From an uncultured Brevundimonas sp. (GTDB taxonomy: Bacteria; Pseudomonadota; Alphaproteobacteria; Caulobacterales; Caulobacteraceae), in NCBI RefSeq assembly GCF_937870815.1, contig NZ_CALMZS010000083.1:1-64000 (forward strand): a stretch of DNA of 64,000 nt, written 5' to 3'. The notes below the pieces were generated by a model. It searched no databases. It was not told where the DNA came from and saw only the letters and a program-made list of their open reading frames with translations. Of this stretch, positions 8,091 to 18,345 are shown piece after piece. The translations under genes were made by a program, and so were the position numbers. How positions within the stretch are numbered: position 1 is the first letter of the stretch; every line of letters begins with the position of its first letter.

Positions 8091-11000
8091 TTGACCGAGA
8101 CGCTGAACAGCCAGGGCTTCATCCACCTGCGGGTCCGCTCGGCCTATTCGCTGCTCGAGGGCGCGATCAAGGCCGGCAGGGTCCCGCTGCTGGCCGCCGA
8201 CGCCGGCATGCCGGCGGTCGGGGTCGCCGACCGGGCCAATCTGTTCGGGGCCCTGGAGTTCAGCGAGGCGGCGAAGGGGGCGGGGGTCCAGCCGCTGATC
8301 GGCTGCGCCCTGCCGGTCACCGGCATCGGCGGCAGGATCGCCGAGCGCTGGGCGAAGACGCCGACCGTGGTCCTGCTGGTCCAGAACGAGGCCGGCTGGC
8401 TCAACCTCTCGGCCCTGTCGTCCTCGGCCTTTCTCGACGCCGGGGCGATGGACGAGCCCAGCGTGCCCTGGGAGAGGGTGGCGGCCCGGTCCGAAGGCCT
8501 GATCCTGCTGTCCGGCGGTCCCGACGGTCCGGTCGATCCGCTGTTCGTCCAGGGCCGGCCGGCCGAGGCCGGCGCCGCGCTGGCGGCCATGCGGGCCGCC
8601 TTCGGCGACCGGTTCTACGTCGAGCTGCAGCGCCACGGCCTCGCCTCCGAGCAACAGGCCGAGCGCGGTCTGGTCGACTGGGCCTATGCCCACGACGTCC
8701 CCCTCGCGGCCACCAACGACGTCCACTACGCCCGGGCCGCCCAGGCCAAATCCCACGACGCCCTGCTGTGCATCGCTGACGGCGCCTTCACCGGCCAGGA
8801 GGACCGCCGCCGTATCACCGGCGAACACTGGTTCAAGACCGCCGCCGCCATGCGCGAACTGTTCGCCGACCTGCCCGAGGCCTGCGACGCCACGCTGGAC
8901 ATCGCCCGCCGCTGCGCCTTCATCGCCCCGACCCGCGCCCCGATCCTGCCGCGCTTCGACGCCGGGGCCGGCCGCTCCGAGCCCGACGAGCTGATGCACC
9001 AGGCCCGCGAGGGCCTGAAGGAGCGGCTCAAACAGGTCACCCCGGCCGCGCCGGAGGAGGAGTACTGGAGCCGCCTCGAATGGGAGGTCGGCGTCATCCG
9101 GCAGATGGGCTTCCCCGGCTATTTCCTGATCGTGTCGGACTTCATCAAATGGGCCAAGACCCACGGCATCCCCGTGGGCCCGGGACGCGGCTCCGGGGCC
9201 GGGTCGCTGGTCGCCTGGGCCCTGACCATCACCGACCTCGACCCCTTGCGCTTCGGCCTGCTGTTCGAGCGCTTCCTCAATCCCGAGCGGGTCTCCATGC
9301 CCGATTTCGACATCGACTTCTGCCAGGAGCGGCGCGAGGAGGTGATCGACTATGTCCAGGCCCGCTACGGCAAGGACCGGGTGGCCCAGATCATCACCTT
9401 CGGCACCCTGCAGGCCCGCGCCGTGCTGCGCGACGTCGGCCGGGTGCTGCAGATGCCGCTCGGCCAGGTCGACCGTCTCGCCAAGATGGTCCCGGCCAAC
9501 CCCGCCAATCCCGTCACCCTGGCCCAGGCCGTCGAGCTGGAGCCGCGGCTCAGGGAGGCGCGCGACTCCGACGCCAACGTCGCCGCCCTGCTGGAGACGG
9601 CGCTGGAGCTGGAGGGCCTGTACCGCAACGCCTCGACCCACGCCGCCGGCATCGTCATCGGCGACCGCCCGCTGATCGAGCTCGCCCCCCTCTACCAGGA
9701 CCCGCGCTCGTCCATCCCGGCCAGCCAGTTCAACATGAAATGGGTCGAGGCCGCCGGCCTGGTGAAGTTCGACTTCCTCGGCCTCAAGACCCTGACCGTG
9801 CTGGATCGCGCCCGCCGGTATCTGGAGCGGCGCGGCGCCGCCCCGGACTGGAACGGCCTGCCGCTCGATGACCCGCGCACCTACGAACTGATGGCCTCGG
9901 GCCAGACCGTCGGCGTGTTCCAGCTGGAATCCCAGGGCATGCGCGACACCCTGCGCAAGATGCGCTGCGGCTCGATCGAGGAGATCACCGCCCTGATCTC
10001 CCTCTACCGGCCCGGGCCGATGGAGATGATCGACACCTATATCGACCGGAAATTCGGGCGGCAGGCGGTCGACTGCCTGCATCCCTCGCTGGTCGAGGTG
10101 CTGACCGAAACCTATGGCGTCATCATCTACCAGGAGCAGGTGATGAAGATCGCCCAGGTCCTGGCGGGCTACAGCCTCGGCGAGGCCGACCTCCTGCGCC
10201 GGGCCATGGGCAAGAAGAAGCAGGAGGAGATGGATTTCCAGCGGGCGCGCTTCATCAAGGGCGCCTCGGAAAAGGGGGTGCCGGAAGGGCAGTCCGGCGG
10301 CATCTTCGACCTGGTCGCCAAATTCGCCGGCTACGGCTTCAACAAGTCGCACGCCGCCGCCTACGCCCTGATCTCCTTCCAGACCGGCTGGCTGAAGGCC
10401 AACCACCCCGTCGAATTCATGGCCGCATCCATGAGTCTCGATCTCAGCAATACAGATAAACTGGCGGTTTTCTATCAGGATTGCCGTCGCTTCGGGGTGG
10501 CGGTGAAGGCCCCGGACGTGAACCGCTCCTCGGCCGATTTCGACGTGGCCTACGAAGGCGGCGTGGGGGCGGTTCTGTATGCGCTCGGCGCCATCCGCAA
10601 CGTCGGGCTGGAGGCGATGAAGCATCTGGTCGAGGTGCGCGAGACGGGCGGACGGTTCACCGACATCTTCGACTTCCTCGAACGCGTCGATCCCCGCAGC
10701 GTCAACAAGCGGGCGCTGGAGAACCTGGCCCGCGCCGGGGCCTTCGACAGTTTTCACTCGAACCGCCGCCAGCTGGTCGAACAGGCCGACACCCTGATGG
10801 CCTATTGCCAGAGCGTGGCGGCCGAACGCGCCTCGTCCCAGGTGTCGTTGTTCGGGGGCGACCAGGCCGGGGCCGCGCGGCCGCGGCTCAAGCCGGTCGA
10901 GCCCTGGGTCGGGCCCGAAAAGCTGGATCAGGAACTGGCCGCGGTCGGCTTCTACCTGTCCGGCCACCCGCTGGAAGACATGGCCCCGGCTTTGAAGCGC

Positions 11001-11546
11001 AAGCGCGTCACCTTCGTCGCCGAGGCCACCGCCCTGGCCGAGAGCGGCCATGAGGCCTTCCTGATGGCCGGCGTCGTCCGCCGCCGCCAGGAGCGGGCCA
11101 GCGCCAGGACGGGCGAGAAATTCGCCTTCGTCGCCTTCTCCGACCCGACCGGCGAGTTCGAATGCCTGTTCCCGCCCGAACAGCTGCGCAAATGCCGCGA
11201 GACGCTGGAGGTCGGGGCCTCCGTCATGGTCCGGGTCCGGGCCAAGTCCTCCGACGGCGAGGTGCGCTTCTTCGGCGACGACGCCAGCCGGCTCGACGCC
11301 CTGATCGACGACGGCCAGATGGGCCTGCGCATCCACGTCTCGTCCAGGGCCGCCGACCCCGTCGCCCTCAAGACCCGCCTCGACCGGGCGAAGGCCGACG
11401 GCAAGGGCGGGGAGGTGTCGCTGGTCGCCTCCCTCGACGGCCGCCGCGAGGTGGAGCTGAAACTGCCGGGCCGCTACCGTCTTGACGGCGCCCTGCGCGG
11501 CGCGTTGAAATCGGCGCCCGGGGTGGTGCTGCTGGAGGATGCGTGA
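8091..11546 (+). CDS. dnaE: DNA polymerase III subunit alpha
   Basis: Replicative polymerase catalytic subunit. 1151 aa from a TTG codon, with AAGGA 6-10 nt before it. The N-terminal PHP domain begins [20 protein letters not shown]. The palm carries the catalytic aspartates in [12 protein letters not shown] (about residues 404-415), and [12 protein letters not shown] and [13 protein letters not shown] are family blocks. Helix-hairpin-helix and OB-fold regions follow in the last 300 residues, and the end is a normal beta-binding tail region. Length and content fit DnaE1 rather than the error-prone DnaE2. The GFA gene starts inside its stop codon. Confidence 0.96.
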   Translation: MTETLNSQGFIHLRVRSAYSLLEGAIKAGRVPLLAADAGMPAVGVADRANLFGALEFSEAAKGAGVQPLIGCALPVTGIGGRIAERWAKTPTVVLLVQNEAGWLNLSALSSSAFLDAGAMDEPSVPWERVAARSEGLILLSGGPDGPVDPLFVQGRPAEAGAALAAMRAAFGDRFYVELQRHGLASEQQAERGLVDWAYAHDVPLAATNDVHYARAAQAKSHDALLCIADGAFTGQEDRRRITGEHWFKTAAAMRELFADLPEACDATLDIARRCAFIAPTRAPILPRFDAGAGRSEPDELMHQAREGLKERLKQVTPAAPEEEYWSRLEWEVGVIRQMGFPGYFLIVSDFIKWAKTHGIPVGPGRGSGAGSLVAWALTITDLDPLRFGLLFERFLNPERVSMPDFDIDFCQERREEVIDYVQARYGKDRVAQIITFGTLQARAVLRDVGRVLQMPLGQVDRLAKMVPANPANPVTLAQAVELEPRLREARDSDANVAALLETALELEGLYRNASTHAAGIVIGDRPLIELAPLYQDPRSSIPASQFNMKWVEAAGLVKFDFLGLKTLTVLDRARRYLERRGAAPDWNGLPLDDPRTYELMASGQTVGVFQLESQGMRDTLRKMRCGSIEEITALISLYRPGPMEMIDTYIDRKFGRQAVDCLHPSLVEVLTETYGVIIYQEQVMKIAQVLAGYSLGEADLLRRAMGKKKQEEMDFQRARFIKGASEKGVPEGQSGGIFDLVAKFAGYGFNKSHAAAYALISFQTGWLKANHPVEFMAASMSLDLSNTDKLAVFYQDCRRFGVAVKAPDVNRSSADFDVAYEGGVGAVLYALGAIRNVGLEAMKHLVEVRETGGRFTDIFDFLERVDPRSVNKRALENLARAGAFDSFHSNRRQLVEQADTLMAYCQSVAAERASSQVSLFGGDQAGAARPRLKPVEPWVGPEKLDQELAAVGFYLSGHPLEDMAPALKRKRVTFVAEATALAESGHEAFLMAGVVRRRQERASARTGEKFAFVAFSDPTGEFECLFPPEQLRKCRETLEVGASVMVRVRAKSSDGEVRFFGDDASRLDALIDDGQMGLRIHVSSRAADPVALKTRLDRAKADGKGGEVSLVASLDGRREVELKLPGRYRLDGALRGALKSAPGVVLLEDA

Positions 11547-11902
11547 TGGCGGATATGAAAACCCATGCCGGAAGCTGCGCCTGCGGGGCCGTGGCCTATG
11601 AGGTCGACACCGGTCTGGACAAGCTGGTCGAGTGCAACTGCTCCCATTGCTACCGCAAGGGCTTCGTCCTCGCCTTCGTCCAGCCGGACGACTTCCGCCT
11701 GCTCAAGGACGGGCCGCAGACCGCCTACACCTTCAACACCCACAAGATCCGCCACCTGTTCTGCGACACCTGCGGGGTCCAGTCCTTCGCCCGCGGCGTC
11801 GCCCCCGACGGCTCGGAGATGGTCGCCGTCAACGTCCGCACCCTGACCGACATCGAACCCTGGAGCTGGACCGCAGAGCGCGTCGACGGGAGAAGCTTCT
11901 AG
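11546..11902 (+). CDS. GFA/CENP-V family zinc protein
   Basis: 118 aa with the cysteine pattern of glutathione-dependent formaldehyde-activating (GFA) proteins: GSCACGAV, CNCSHC and CDTCGVQSF, which bind two zinc ions. The fold is a small beta-tent. Most family members have no proven formaldehyde activity, so only the fold is assigned. The ATG shares a base with the dnaE stop (TGATG). The 3' end meets the minus-strand RNA methyltransferase gene tail to tail, with a 4-nt overlap. Confidence 0.88.
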   Translation: MADMKTHAGSCACGAVAYEVDTGLDKLVECNCSHCYRKGFVLAFVQPDDFRLLKDGPQTAYTFNTHKIRHLFCDTCGVQSFARGVAPDGSEMVAVNVRTLTDIEPWSWTAERVDGRSF

Positions 11903-12696
11903 CCCTGGTCCGTCACCGCATAGACCATGATCCCCGTGGCCACGGCCAGGTTCAGGCTGTCGGCCCGGCCGCGCATGGGGATTTTGACATTGACGTCGCA
12001 GGCGGCGGCCAGGACGTCGGTCAGCCCGGCCTGCTCATTGCCCATCAGGATCAGGGCCGGGCGCTGGAGGGCCGCCTCGCGATAGCCGACCGAGGCGTTC
12101 AGCCGGGTCCCGATCACGCTGCCGGGCCAGCTCTGCCGCCAGGCCAGGAACTCCGCCGCCGAGGCCCGGGCGATGGCCACCGCGAAGACCGAGCCCATGG
12201 TCGCCCTGACCGCCTCGACCGAATAGGGGTCGACGCAGTCGCCGATCAGCACCACCCCGCCGCAACCGGCCGCGTCCGCCGTGCGGATGATGGTCCCGAG
12301 ATTGCCCGGATCGCGCACCTGCTCCAGCGCCACCCAGCAGGGCGCCGACTCCGGCACGATGGCCGACAGCGGCGTATAGACCTGGTCGAACACCCCCAGC
12401 ACCGTCTGCGGATTGTCGCGCCGGCTGATCTTCTCGAGGATGGCGTGGGTCACCGCCACCACCTCGCCCCCCGCCGCCCGCGTCGCTGCCCGCGCCCGCT
12501 CCAGCAGCGGATGCGGCCGCGCCTCCTCGCCGACCATCAGCAGCTTCGGCGCCCGTCCCTGATCCAGCGCCTCGCCGATGAATTTCAGCCCCTCAGCCAG
12601 GAAGCGCCCGGTCGCCTCGCGTTCCTTGCGCATGTGCAGGGCGCGCACGGCCTTGACCGTCTCATTGGTCAGGGAGGTGATCAGCCGATCCGCCAT
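11899..12696 (-). CDS. TrmH/SpoU-family RNA 2'-O-methyltransferase
   Basis: SPOUT-class enzyme that methylates ribose 2'-OH in rRNA or tRNA using SAM. 265 aa from MADRLITSLTN. The N-terminal substrate-binding domain has RFLAEGLKFIGEAL. The knotted SPOUT domain shows motif 1 DPGNLGTIIRTADAAG, motif 2 ILMGNEQAGL and motif 3 IPMRGRADSLNLAVA. The exact target base is not predictable; RlmB-like and TrmH-like forms share these motifs. The start overlaps the stop of the upstream methyltransferase gene (TGATG). Confidence 0.9.
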   Translation of the reverse strand: MADRLITSLTNETVKAVRALHMRKEREATGRFLAEGLKFIGEALDQGRAPKLLMVGEEARPHPLLERARAATRAAGGEVVAVTHAILEKISRRDNPQTVLGVFDQVYTPLSAIVPESAPCWVALEQVRDPGNLGTIIRTADAAGCGGVVLIGDCVDPYSVEAVRATMGSVFAVAIARASAAEFLAWRQSWPGSVIGTRLNASVGYREAALQRPALILMGNEQAGLTDVLAAACDVNVKIPMRGRADSLNLAVATGIMVYAVTDQG

Positions 12697-13586
12697 CAGG
12701 CGCTCCACCGCGCGAAGAAGCTCAGCCCGATGGCCCGCCCGTCCGGCCCGTCCTCGGCCAGGGCCAGTTCGCCCCAGTCGATGACCCCGCCCCGGCCGTG
12801 CGTCGCCTCGGCCGTCAGATGCGCCAGCGACAGCCCCGAAATTCGCGCCGCATATGCGTTCAGCAACAGGAAGGAGGCCTCGTCCGACAGCAGGGCCGCA
12901 CAGTCCTTGAGCAGCCCCGGCAGGTCCTCGAACAGCCGCCAGACCTCGCCGGTCGGCCCGCGCCCGTATTTGGGCGGGTCGAGGATGATCCCGTCGTATT
13001 TCGACCCCCGCCGAACCTCCCGGGCCGCATATTTGCGCGCGTCCTCGACGATCCAGCGGATCGGCCGGTCCGCCAAGCCGGACAGCTCCGCATTCTCCCG
13101 CGCCCAGGCCACCGACTTCTTGGAGGCGTCGACATGAGTGACCTCGGCCCCCGCCGCCGCGCAGGCCAGGCTGGCCACCCCCGTATAGCCGAACAGGTTC
13201 AGGATGCGCGGCTGGCGCAGCCGGCGCACCCGCCCGTCCAGCCAGTCCCAGTTCGCCGCCTGCTCGGGGAAGAAGGCCAGGTGACGGAACGGGGTGAACC
13301 GGCTGGTGAAGCGCACATCGCGCCAGGCCAGCGGAAAGCTGTCGATCGGCTCGCCGGCGAAGCGCCAGCGACCGGACTCGTCCTCGTCGGTCGGATCGAA
13401 CACGGCGTCGGCGGCGTCGAAGGCGGCCGAATCGCGTGGCGACCAGAAGCACTGGGGCTCCGGCCGGACCACGGTGTGGCGGCCGTAACGCTCCAGCTTG
13501 CGGCCGTCGCCGCTGTCGAGCAGGGCGTAGTCCGGCCAGGCGCGGGTGACGAGGGTCTCAGGCGACGGATTGAGGCGCGGCGGCAT
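12696..13586 (-). CDS. Class I SAM-dependent (RlmI-like) rRNA methyltransferase
   Basis: 296 aa. The Rossmann methyltransferase core has motif I LNLFGYTGVASLACAAAG, an acidic turn VTHVDASKKSV and the catalytic-site motif LDPPKYGRG. These place it with the COG1092 23S rRNA cytosine-C5 methyltransferases, but it lacks the N-terminal PUA domain of RlmI. The N-terminal 100 residues (DYALLDSGDGRKLERYG) are typical of the shorter alphaproteobacterial form. It overlaps the 3' end of the glycosyltransferase gene by 29 nt and is coupled to the SPOUT methyltransferase. Confidence 0.85.
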   Translation of the reverse strand: MPPRLNPSPETLVTRAWPDYALLDSGDGRKLERYGRHTVVRPEPQCFWSPRDSAAFDAADAVFDPTDEDESGRWRFAGEPIDSFPLAWRDVRFTSRFTPFRHLAFFPEQAANWDWLDGRVRRLRQPRILNLFGYTGVASLACAAAGAEVTHVDASKKSVAWARENAELSGLADRPIRWIVEDARKYAAREVRRGSKYDGIILDPPKYGRGPTGEVWRLFEDLPGLLKDCAALLSDEASFLLLNAYAARISGLSLAHLTAEATHGRGGVIDWGELALAEDGPDGRAIGLSFFARWSA

Positions 13587-15048
13587 GGGCCGCAGATAGG
13601 CGGTTCGGCGCCGTCTCGTCCAGCGCGGTCGTCGCCGGCGTCGTGGCCGGCAGGGCGGTGTCGCAGCGGTGCCGGGTCTTGTCCCAGGCGAAGGGCTCGA
13701 TCACCAGCCGCCACCCGGCGTGAAAGGCGGCGAGGCTCTGCAGCGCCCAGTAGGCCGGCGCGGTGATCATGTCCACGGGTCCATAGGGCACGCCGGCCCG
13801 CCGCGCCCCGATGGCGCAGGACAGCCAGGCCGAGACCGCCCCGAGGACCAGCACGCCGAGGGCCAGGGCCGGGGTTGCGGGCGGCAGGCCGGCCATGGCC
13901 GCCACCAGGACGGTGGCCACGACCCAGGCGAGCGACGGTCCGTTGACCGAGGCCGACACGATGCCGACCCCCACCGTCATCAGCAGGGCGAAGGCCCCGC
14001 GCGCGCCGAGCCGCCACGGCCGCCGCGTATGCACGCCCCAGGTCTGCATATAGCCCTTCAGCCATCGCGTTCTCTGCGGCAGCCAGTCCGAGAGATCCCC
14101 GGGCGGCGTCTCCCAGGTCGGCCGCCCGAGCACCCCCAGCCGCCAGCCATGGGTCCACAGGCGGAAACCGAGGTCGGCGTCCTCGGTGACGTTGAACGGG
14201 TCCCAGCCGCCGACCTCGCGCAGCGCGTCGGCGCGGAAATGGTTGCTGGTGCCGCCCAGCGGGAAGGGCAGGCCGAGCCGCGCCAGGCCGGGCAGGGCGG
14301 TCTCGAACAGGCTGGCGTATTCGGCGGCGAATTGACGATCGACGAATGGAGACGCGCCCGCGCCGTGGCGCCGCCGGATGCGCAGCGGCGCCTGCAGGCA
14401 GGCCAGACGTCCGCCGCCGTCGTCGGCGAACCGGGCGGCCGCCTCGCGCAGCTGCAGCGGATCGGGCTCGTCCTCCGCGTCATAGACGGTCAGCAGCTCG
14501 CCGGTGACCCTCGAAAGGGCGCAGTTCAGGGCGCGCGGCTTGGTCTGGGGCCGGCCCGGCGGCGCGACCACGACCTCCAGCCACGGCGGCCGTCGCGCCG
14601 CCATCGCCGCGGCGAGGGTCGCGTCATCCTGCGGCTCGAGGACCAGCAGACCCTGCAGGCGCGCGGCCGGATAGTCGATGCGCGCCAGCCGGTCGACCAG
14701 CTGGTCGACGATCTCGGCCTCGTCGTGAAGGGGGACCAGAACAGTGTAGGACGGGAGATCGTCGGCGTGTTCGATTCTCCGCCCGTCCGGGGCGGCGCTG
14801 ACCATCACCAGCAGCACCTTCCATGCGGAAACGGTCAGGAAGGCCGCCGCCCCGGCCGCCACCAGGAGCGGCGCGACCGCGTCCGGGCGCAGCCGCAGCA
14901 GGACGCCCGCCGCCAGCACCGCGACGGCCAGGCCGATCCCCTGGCAGCCGGACAGCCCGCGCCACCCCGCGCTGCTCGCCCGGGGCGGTCCATAGTGCGC
15001 GGCGTCGCGCCCGCGATCATCCAGATCGCTGATCCCCGCCCGTCCCAT
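13558..15048 (-). CDS. Membrane-bound family 2 glycosyltransferase
   Basis: 496 aa. Two N-terminal helices (about residues 38-80) precede a GT-A domain with YTVLVPLHDEAEIVDQLV, the DAEDEPDPLQL nucleotide-sugar/metal motif, GGTSNHFRADAL, VTEDADLGFRL and QRTRWLKG (the QxxRW motif of processive GT2 enzymes). Three or four helices follow at the C-terminus. This is the architecture of polysaccharide or glycolipid synthases; the substrate is unknown. An in-frame TAA just upstream of the ATG fixes the start. Codon GC matches its neighbours. It is divergent from tetR. Confidence 0.85.
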   Translation of the reverse strand: MGRAGISDLDDRGRDAAHYGPPRASSAGWRGLSGCQGIGLAVAVLAAGVLLRLRPDAVAPLLVAAGAAAFLTVSAWKVLLVMVSAAPDGRRIEHADDLPSYTVLVPLHDEAEIVDQLVDRLARIDYPAARLQGLLVLEPQDDATLAAAMAARRPPWLEVVVAPPGRPQTKPRALNCALSRVTGELLTVYDAEDEPDPLQLREAAARFADDGGGRLACLQAPLRIRRRHGAGASPFVDRQFAAEYASLFETALPGLARLGLPFPLGGTSNHFRADALREVGGWDPFNVTEDADLGFRLWTHGWRLGVLGRPTWETPPGDLSDWLPQRTRWLKGYMQTWGVHTRRPWRLGARGAFALLMTVGVGIVSASVNGPSLAWVVATVLVAAMAGLPPATPALALGVLVLGAVSAWLSCAIGARRAGVPYGPVDMITAPAYWALQSLAAFHAGWRLVIEPFAWDKTRHRCDTALPATTPATTALDETAPNRLSAAHAAAPQSVA

Positions 15049-15144
15049 GGCGAAGGGTTAACGCGCCTCCTGGTCGTCGGCAAGCGGTTGGCGCGGGCGC
15101 GGGATTGCCGCTATTCAGGGGCCGCCGATCGGAGTCCCGCCCAA

Positions 15145-15777
15145 GTGACCGCCCCCGCCTCCCTCAATCCGCGATCGCAGCGCAAGCCCAAGGGCGAGGG
15201 TCATGCGCGGCGCGCCGAGATTCTGGCCGCCGCCGAGCGCATCTTCGTCGAGCACGGCTACGAGGGCGCGACCATCCGCAAGATCGCCGACGAGGTCGGC
15301 CTGTCGTCGACGGCCCTCTATATGCATTTCGCCGAGAAGGGCGAGATCCTCCACGAGATCTGCCGCCAGGCCTTCGCCGACCTGCTCGAGCTGAACACGG
15401 CCGTGATGGCCGAGCCCGGCGGTCCCGAACACCGGCTGCGGCGCATGCTGCGGGCCTATATCGACTTCGGCTTCGCCAATCCGAACGCCTACCGGCTGAT
15501 CTACATGACCCGCCCGGCCGAGCTCCGGCACGGGGCCCAGTCGGCCGCCCAGGAGATGGGCGCCACCCTGTACCGCTCGTTCGAGCAGGTGGTCGAGGAC
15601 GCCGGCGCCGGCGGGCGGCTGCGGGGCGACGCGCGCACCACCGCCCAGGCCCTGTGGGCCGGTTGCCACGGCCTGGTGTCGCTGATGATCACCAAGCCCT
15701 ATTTCGACTGGGTCGGGCGCGACGCCCTGGTCACCACCCTTCTGGACGGGCTGTTCGCAGGCCTGATGAAGCCGTGA
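15145..15777 (+). CDS. TetR/AcrR family regulator with WHG-type C-terminus
   Basis: 210 aa from a GTG with GGAG 10 nt upstream; the long ORF-track version is an artefact of an open frame. The HTH is TIRKIADEVGLSSTALYMHF (about residues 40-60). The C-terminal domain has ALWAGCHGLVSLMI, as in WHG-domain TetR proteins. It is the first gene of a four-gene run and overlaps the substrate-binding protein gene by GTGA. It may regulate the importer or the divergent glycosyltransferase. The ligand is unknown. Confidence 0.88.
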   Translation: MTAPASLNPRSQRKPKGEGHARRAEILAAAERIFVEHGYEGATIRKIADEVGLSSTALYMHFAEKGEILHEICRQAFADLLELNTAVMAEPGGPEHRLRRMLRAYIDFGFANPNAYRLIYMTRPAELRHGAQSAAQEMGATLYRSFEQVVEDAGAGGRLRGDARTTAQALWAGCHGLVSLMITKPYFDWVGRDALVTTLLDGLFAGLMKP

Positions 15778-16586
15778 GTCGCGGCGCGGCCGGGCTGGCC
15801 CTGACCCTGGCCCTGGCTGTCGCCGGCGGCCCGGCGCACGCCGCCGCTGCCCGGCCGCTGCGGGTGATGTCGCTCGACCAGTGCGGCGACCAGTACGCCC
15901 TGGCCCTCGCCCCGGGGGCGGAACTGGCCCTGTCGCCGCGCGCCGACGATCCCGATTCGTGGCTCCGCGAGGGGGCCAGGGGCCGTGCCCGCATCCGGCC
16001 GACGCTGGAGGCGGCGATCGCCTTCCGGCCCGATGTCGTGGTTCGCTACTGGGGCGGCGACGCCCGCCTGCTGGCCCGTCTCGAGGCGCGCGGCGTCCGG
16101 GTGGTGACCATCGCGGACGCCGCCGACTTCGCCGGCGTGCGCGACAACATCCGCTCGGCGGCGCAGGCGCTCGGGGCCCCGGCGCGGGGAGCGGCGCTGA
16201 TCGCGCGCATGGACGCCCGCCTGCGCGACGCCGCGCCGGCGCCGGGGACCCCCGGGCGGCCGGCCCTGTATCTGACCGCCGGCGGGTTCACCGCCGGCGC
16301 CGGCACCCTGGTCGACGCCATCCTGACGGCCGCGGGTCTGGTCAACCTGGTCCGCGCGCCGGGCTTCGCCCCGGTCAGCGTCGAGCGCGTCGTGCTGTGG
16401 CGTCCGGCCCGGTTCGTGCTCGCCTTCTTCGACCAGTCGCGCGCCGACTGGCGCGGGCCCGGACGGCATCCGGCCGTGCGCGCGGCGGCGAGGGACCGGA
16501 TCCTGGCCCGTCTGCCGGCGGCCAGCCTGACCTGCCCCGCCTGGTTCGCCGCCGACGCCGCCGCCCTGCTGAAGGCCGCCGGATGA
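15774..16586 (+). CDS. ABC importer substrate-binding protein (BtuF/FecB-like)
   Basis: 270 aa from GTG overlapping the tetR stop. A signal peptide (GLALTLALAVAGGPAHA) is followed by MSLDQCGDQYALALAP, a pattern common in COG0614 binding proteins for iron-siderophore, haem or cobalamin. RPDVVVRYWGG and the later helical backbone fit the class III binding fold. There is no lipobox, so it is likely a free periplasmic protein. It is coupled to the permease by ATGA. Nothing in the sequence decides between iron chelate and corrinoid. Confidence 0.85.
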   Translation: MSRGAAGLALTLALAVAGGPAHAAAARPLRVMSLDQCGDQYALALAPGAELALSPRADDPDSWLREGARGRARIRPTLEAAIAFRPDVVVRYWGGDARLLARLEARGVRVVTIADAADFAGVRDNIRSAAQALGAPARGAALIARMDARLRDAAPAPGTPGRPALYLTAGGFTAGAGTLVDAILTAAGLVNLVRAPGFAPVSVERVVLWRPARFVLAFFDQSRADWRGPGRHPAVRAAARDRILARLPAASLTCPAWFAADAAALLKAAG

Positions 16587-17575
16587 ACCGCGGCGCCGGT
16601 CGTCTCGCCGCCGTCCTGGCCGCGGCCATCGTCCTGGCGATGGGGCTGGCCGTGCTGTTCGGCGAAAGCGCCCTCGGCATGGCGGAGCTGGCGAGGGCGT
16701 TCACCGACCTGTCCTCGGGCCCGGCCGAGGTGCTGTGGTCGGTGCGCGCCCCCCGCGCCGCCACCGCCCTGATGGTCGGGGCGGCGCTCGGCCTGTCCGG
16801 CGCGGTGATGCAGGGGCTGTTGAGAAACCCGCTGGCCGACCCCGGGGTGCTGGGCGTGTCGGCTCTGGCCGCCCTGGGGGCGGCCGCGGCCATCGTGCTG
16901 GGCTGGGCGGCGCTGCCCGGCGCGGTCGAGACCGCGGCCCTGGCGGGGGCGGGCCTGGCCGGAGGGCTGCTCGTGCTGTTTTCGGCGCGGGTGCGCTCGC
17001 CCGAGGCCCTGATCCTGTTCGGCGTGGCCCTGTCCAGCTTCGCCGGCGCGGCCACCGCCCTGATCTTCAACCTGTCGCCGTCGCCGATCGCCGCGGCCGA
17101 GCTGATGAACTGGCTGCTCGGATCGGTGCAGAACCGCAGCTGGGTCGACGTGGCGTGGGTCACGCCGGCCGCCCTGGCGGCGGCGGGGCTGGCCGGCCTC
17201 GCGGCGCCCGGCCTGCGCATGCTCAGCCTGGGCGAGGAGGCGGCGCGGACCTCGGGCCTGCCGATGGGGCGGCTCCGGCTGCTGGCCCTGCTGGCGGCGG
17301 CGCTGGCCACCGGGGCGGCGGTCGCGGTGGCGGGCGTGATCGGCTTCGTCGGCCTGGCTGCGCCGCATCTGGTCAGGTCCGCGGTGCGCGGGGATCCGGC
17401 CCGGCTGCTGCTGCCGGCCGCCCTCGCCGGCGGGCTGATGCTGGTGCTGGCCGATCTGCTGGCGCGGCTGACGCCGACCGACCAGGAGCTCAAACTGGGC
17501 GTGTTCACCGCCCTGGTCGGCGCGCCCCTGTTCGCCGTGATCGCCTGGCGGGCGGCGCGGGAGTGGCGGCTGTGA
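16583..17575 (+). CDS. FecCD/BtuC-family ABC permease
   Basis: 330 aa with about nine to ten transmembrane helices. Family blocks: VRAPRAATALMVGAALGLSG, VMQGLLRNPLADPGVLGVS, a central WLLGSVQNRSW, and the coupling region VIGFVGLAAPHLVR followed by GDPARLLLPAALAGG. It forms the membrane channel for the importer. The gene overlaps the binding-protein gene by 4 nt (ATGA) and the ATPase gene by 4 nt (GTGA), so subunits are probably made in fixed ratio. Confidence 0.93.
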   Translation: MNRGAGRLAAVLAAAIVLAMGLAVLFGESALGMAELARAFTDLSSGPAEVLWSVRAPRAATALMVGAALGLSGAVMQGLLRNPLADPGVLGVSALAALGAAAAIVLGWAALPGAVETAALAGAGLAGGLLVLFSARVRSPEALILFGVALSSFAGAATALIFNLSPSPIAAAELMNWLLGSVQNRSWVDVAWVTPAALAAAGLAGLAAPGLRMLSLGEEAARTSGLPMGRLRLLALLAAALATGAAVAVAGVIGFVGLAAPHLVRSAVRGDPARLLLPAALAGGLMLVLADLLARLTPTDQELKLGVFTALVGAPLFAVIAWRAAREWRL

Positions 17576-18345
17576 GCGGGCTGGAGCTGGAGCTGGAGGC
17601 GGCGACGGCCCGGCTGGGCGGACGGACGGTGCTCGACCGGGTGTCCCTGCAGGTGGAGGCGGGCGAATTTGTCGCCCTGGTGGGGCCCAACGGAGCGGGC
17701 AAGTCCAGCGTGATCCGCGCCCTGGCCGGACTGCTGCCTCTGGCCGGCGGCCGGGCGAAGCTGGGAGGGACCGAGGTCGCCGCCCTCGGGCCGCGCGCCC
17801 GGGCGGAACGGGCCGCCTACCTGCCGCAGGAGCGGCGCATCGCCTGGAACCTGCCGGCCGTCGAGGTGGCGGCGCTCGGGGCTCCGTTCCTGTCGGCCGT
17901 CGACGCGCTCGGGCGGGCCCGGGAGGCGCTCGAGGCGGTCGAGGCCGGCCATCTCGCCGGGCGCGGCGTGGCCGAGATGTCCGGCGGCGAACGGGCGCGG
18001 GTGCTGCTGGCCCGGGTGCTGGCCAGCCCGGCGGCGGCCCTGCTCGTCGACGAGCCGATCGCCGGCCTCGACCCCGAGGCCCAGCTGATGGTGCTGGAAC
18101 GGCTCAGGGCGCGGGCCGACGCGGGTCAGGCGGTGCTGGCCAGCCTGCACGACCTGCCGCTGGCCGCGCGGTTCGCCGACCGGGCGGCGGTGCTGGACCA
18201 TGGCTCGGTGGCGGCGGATGCGGCCCCGATGTCGGCGCTGACGCCCGAAATCCTGCAGCGCGTGTTCGGCCTGTCGGCGCGGTGGGTCGACGGGCCCGAC
18301 GGGCCGCTGCTGTCCGCCGGTCGCCAGCCGCCTCAGGGCGTATAG
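17572..18345 (+). CDS. ABC importer ATPase (BtuD/FecE-like)
   Basis: 257 aa. Walker A GPNGAGKSS, Q-loop LPQERRIAWNL, signature MSGGERARVLLAR, Walker B ALLVDEPIAGLD and H-loop SLHD are all intact. GTG start, overlapping the permease stop. It powers the TetR-linked importer. Its last 13 nt overlap the 3' end of the convergent lytic transglycosylase gene. Confidence 0.92.
   Translation: MSGLELELEAATARLGGRTVLDRVSLQVEAGEFVALVGPNGAGKSSVIRALAGLLPLAGGRAKLGGTEVAALGPRARAERAAYLPQERRIAWNLPAVEVAALGAPFLSAVDALGRAREALEAVEAGHLAGRGVAEMSGGERARVLLARVLASPAAALLVDEPIAGLDPEAQLMVLERLRARADAGQAVLASLHDLPLAARFADRAAVLDHGSVAADAAPMSALTPEILQRVFGLSARWVDGPDGPLLSAGRQPPQGV

Noticed and set aside
7590-11336. Minus-strand ORF of 1248 aa across dnaE
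   Set aside because: Complete shadow of dnaE, with low-complexity Asp/Gly/His/Gln translation and no domain. Long antisense ORFs are expected at this GC level.
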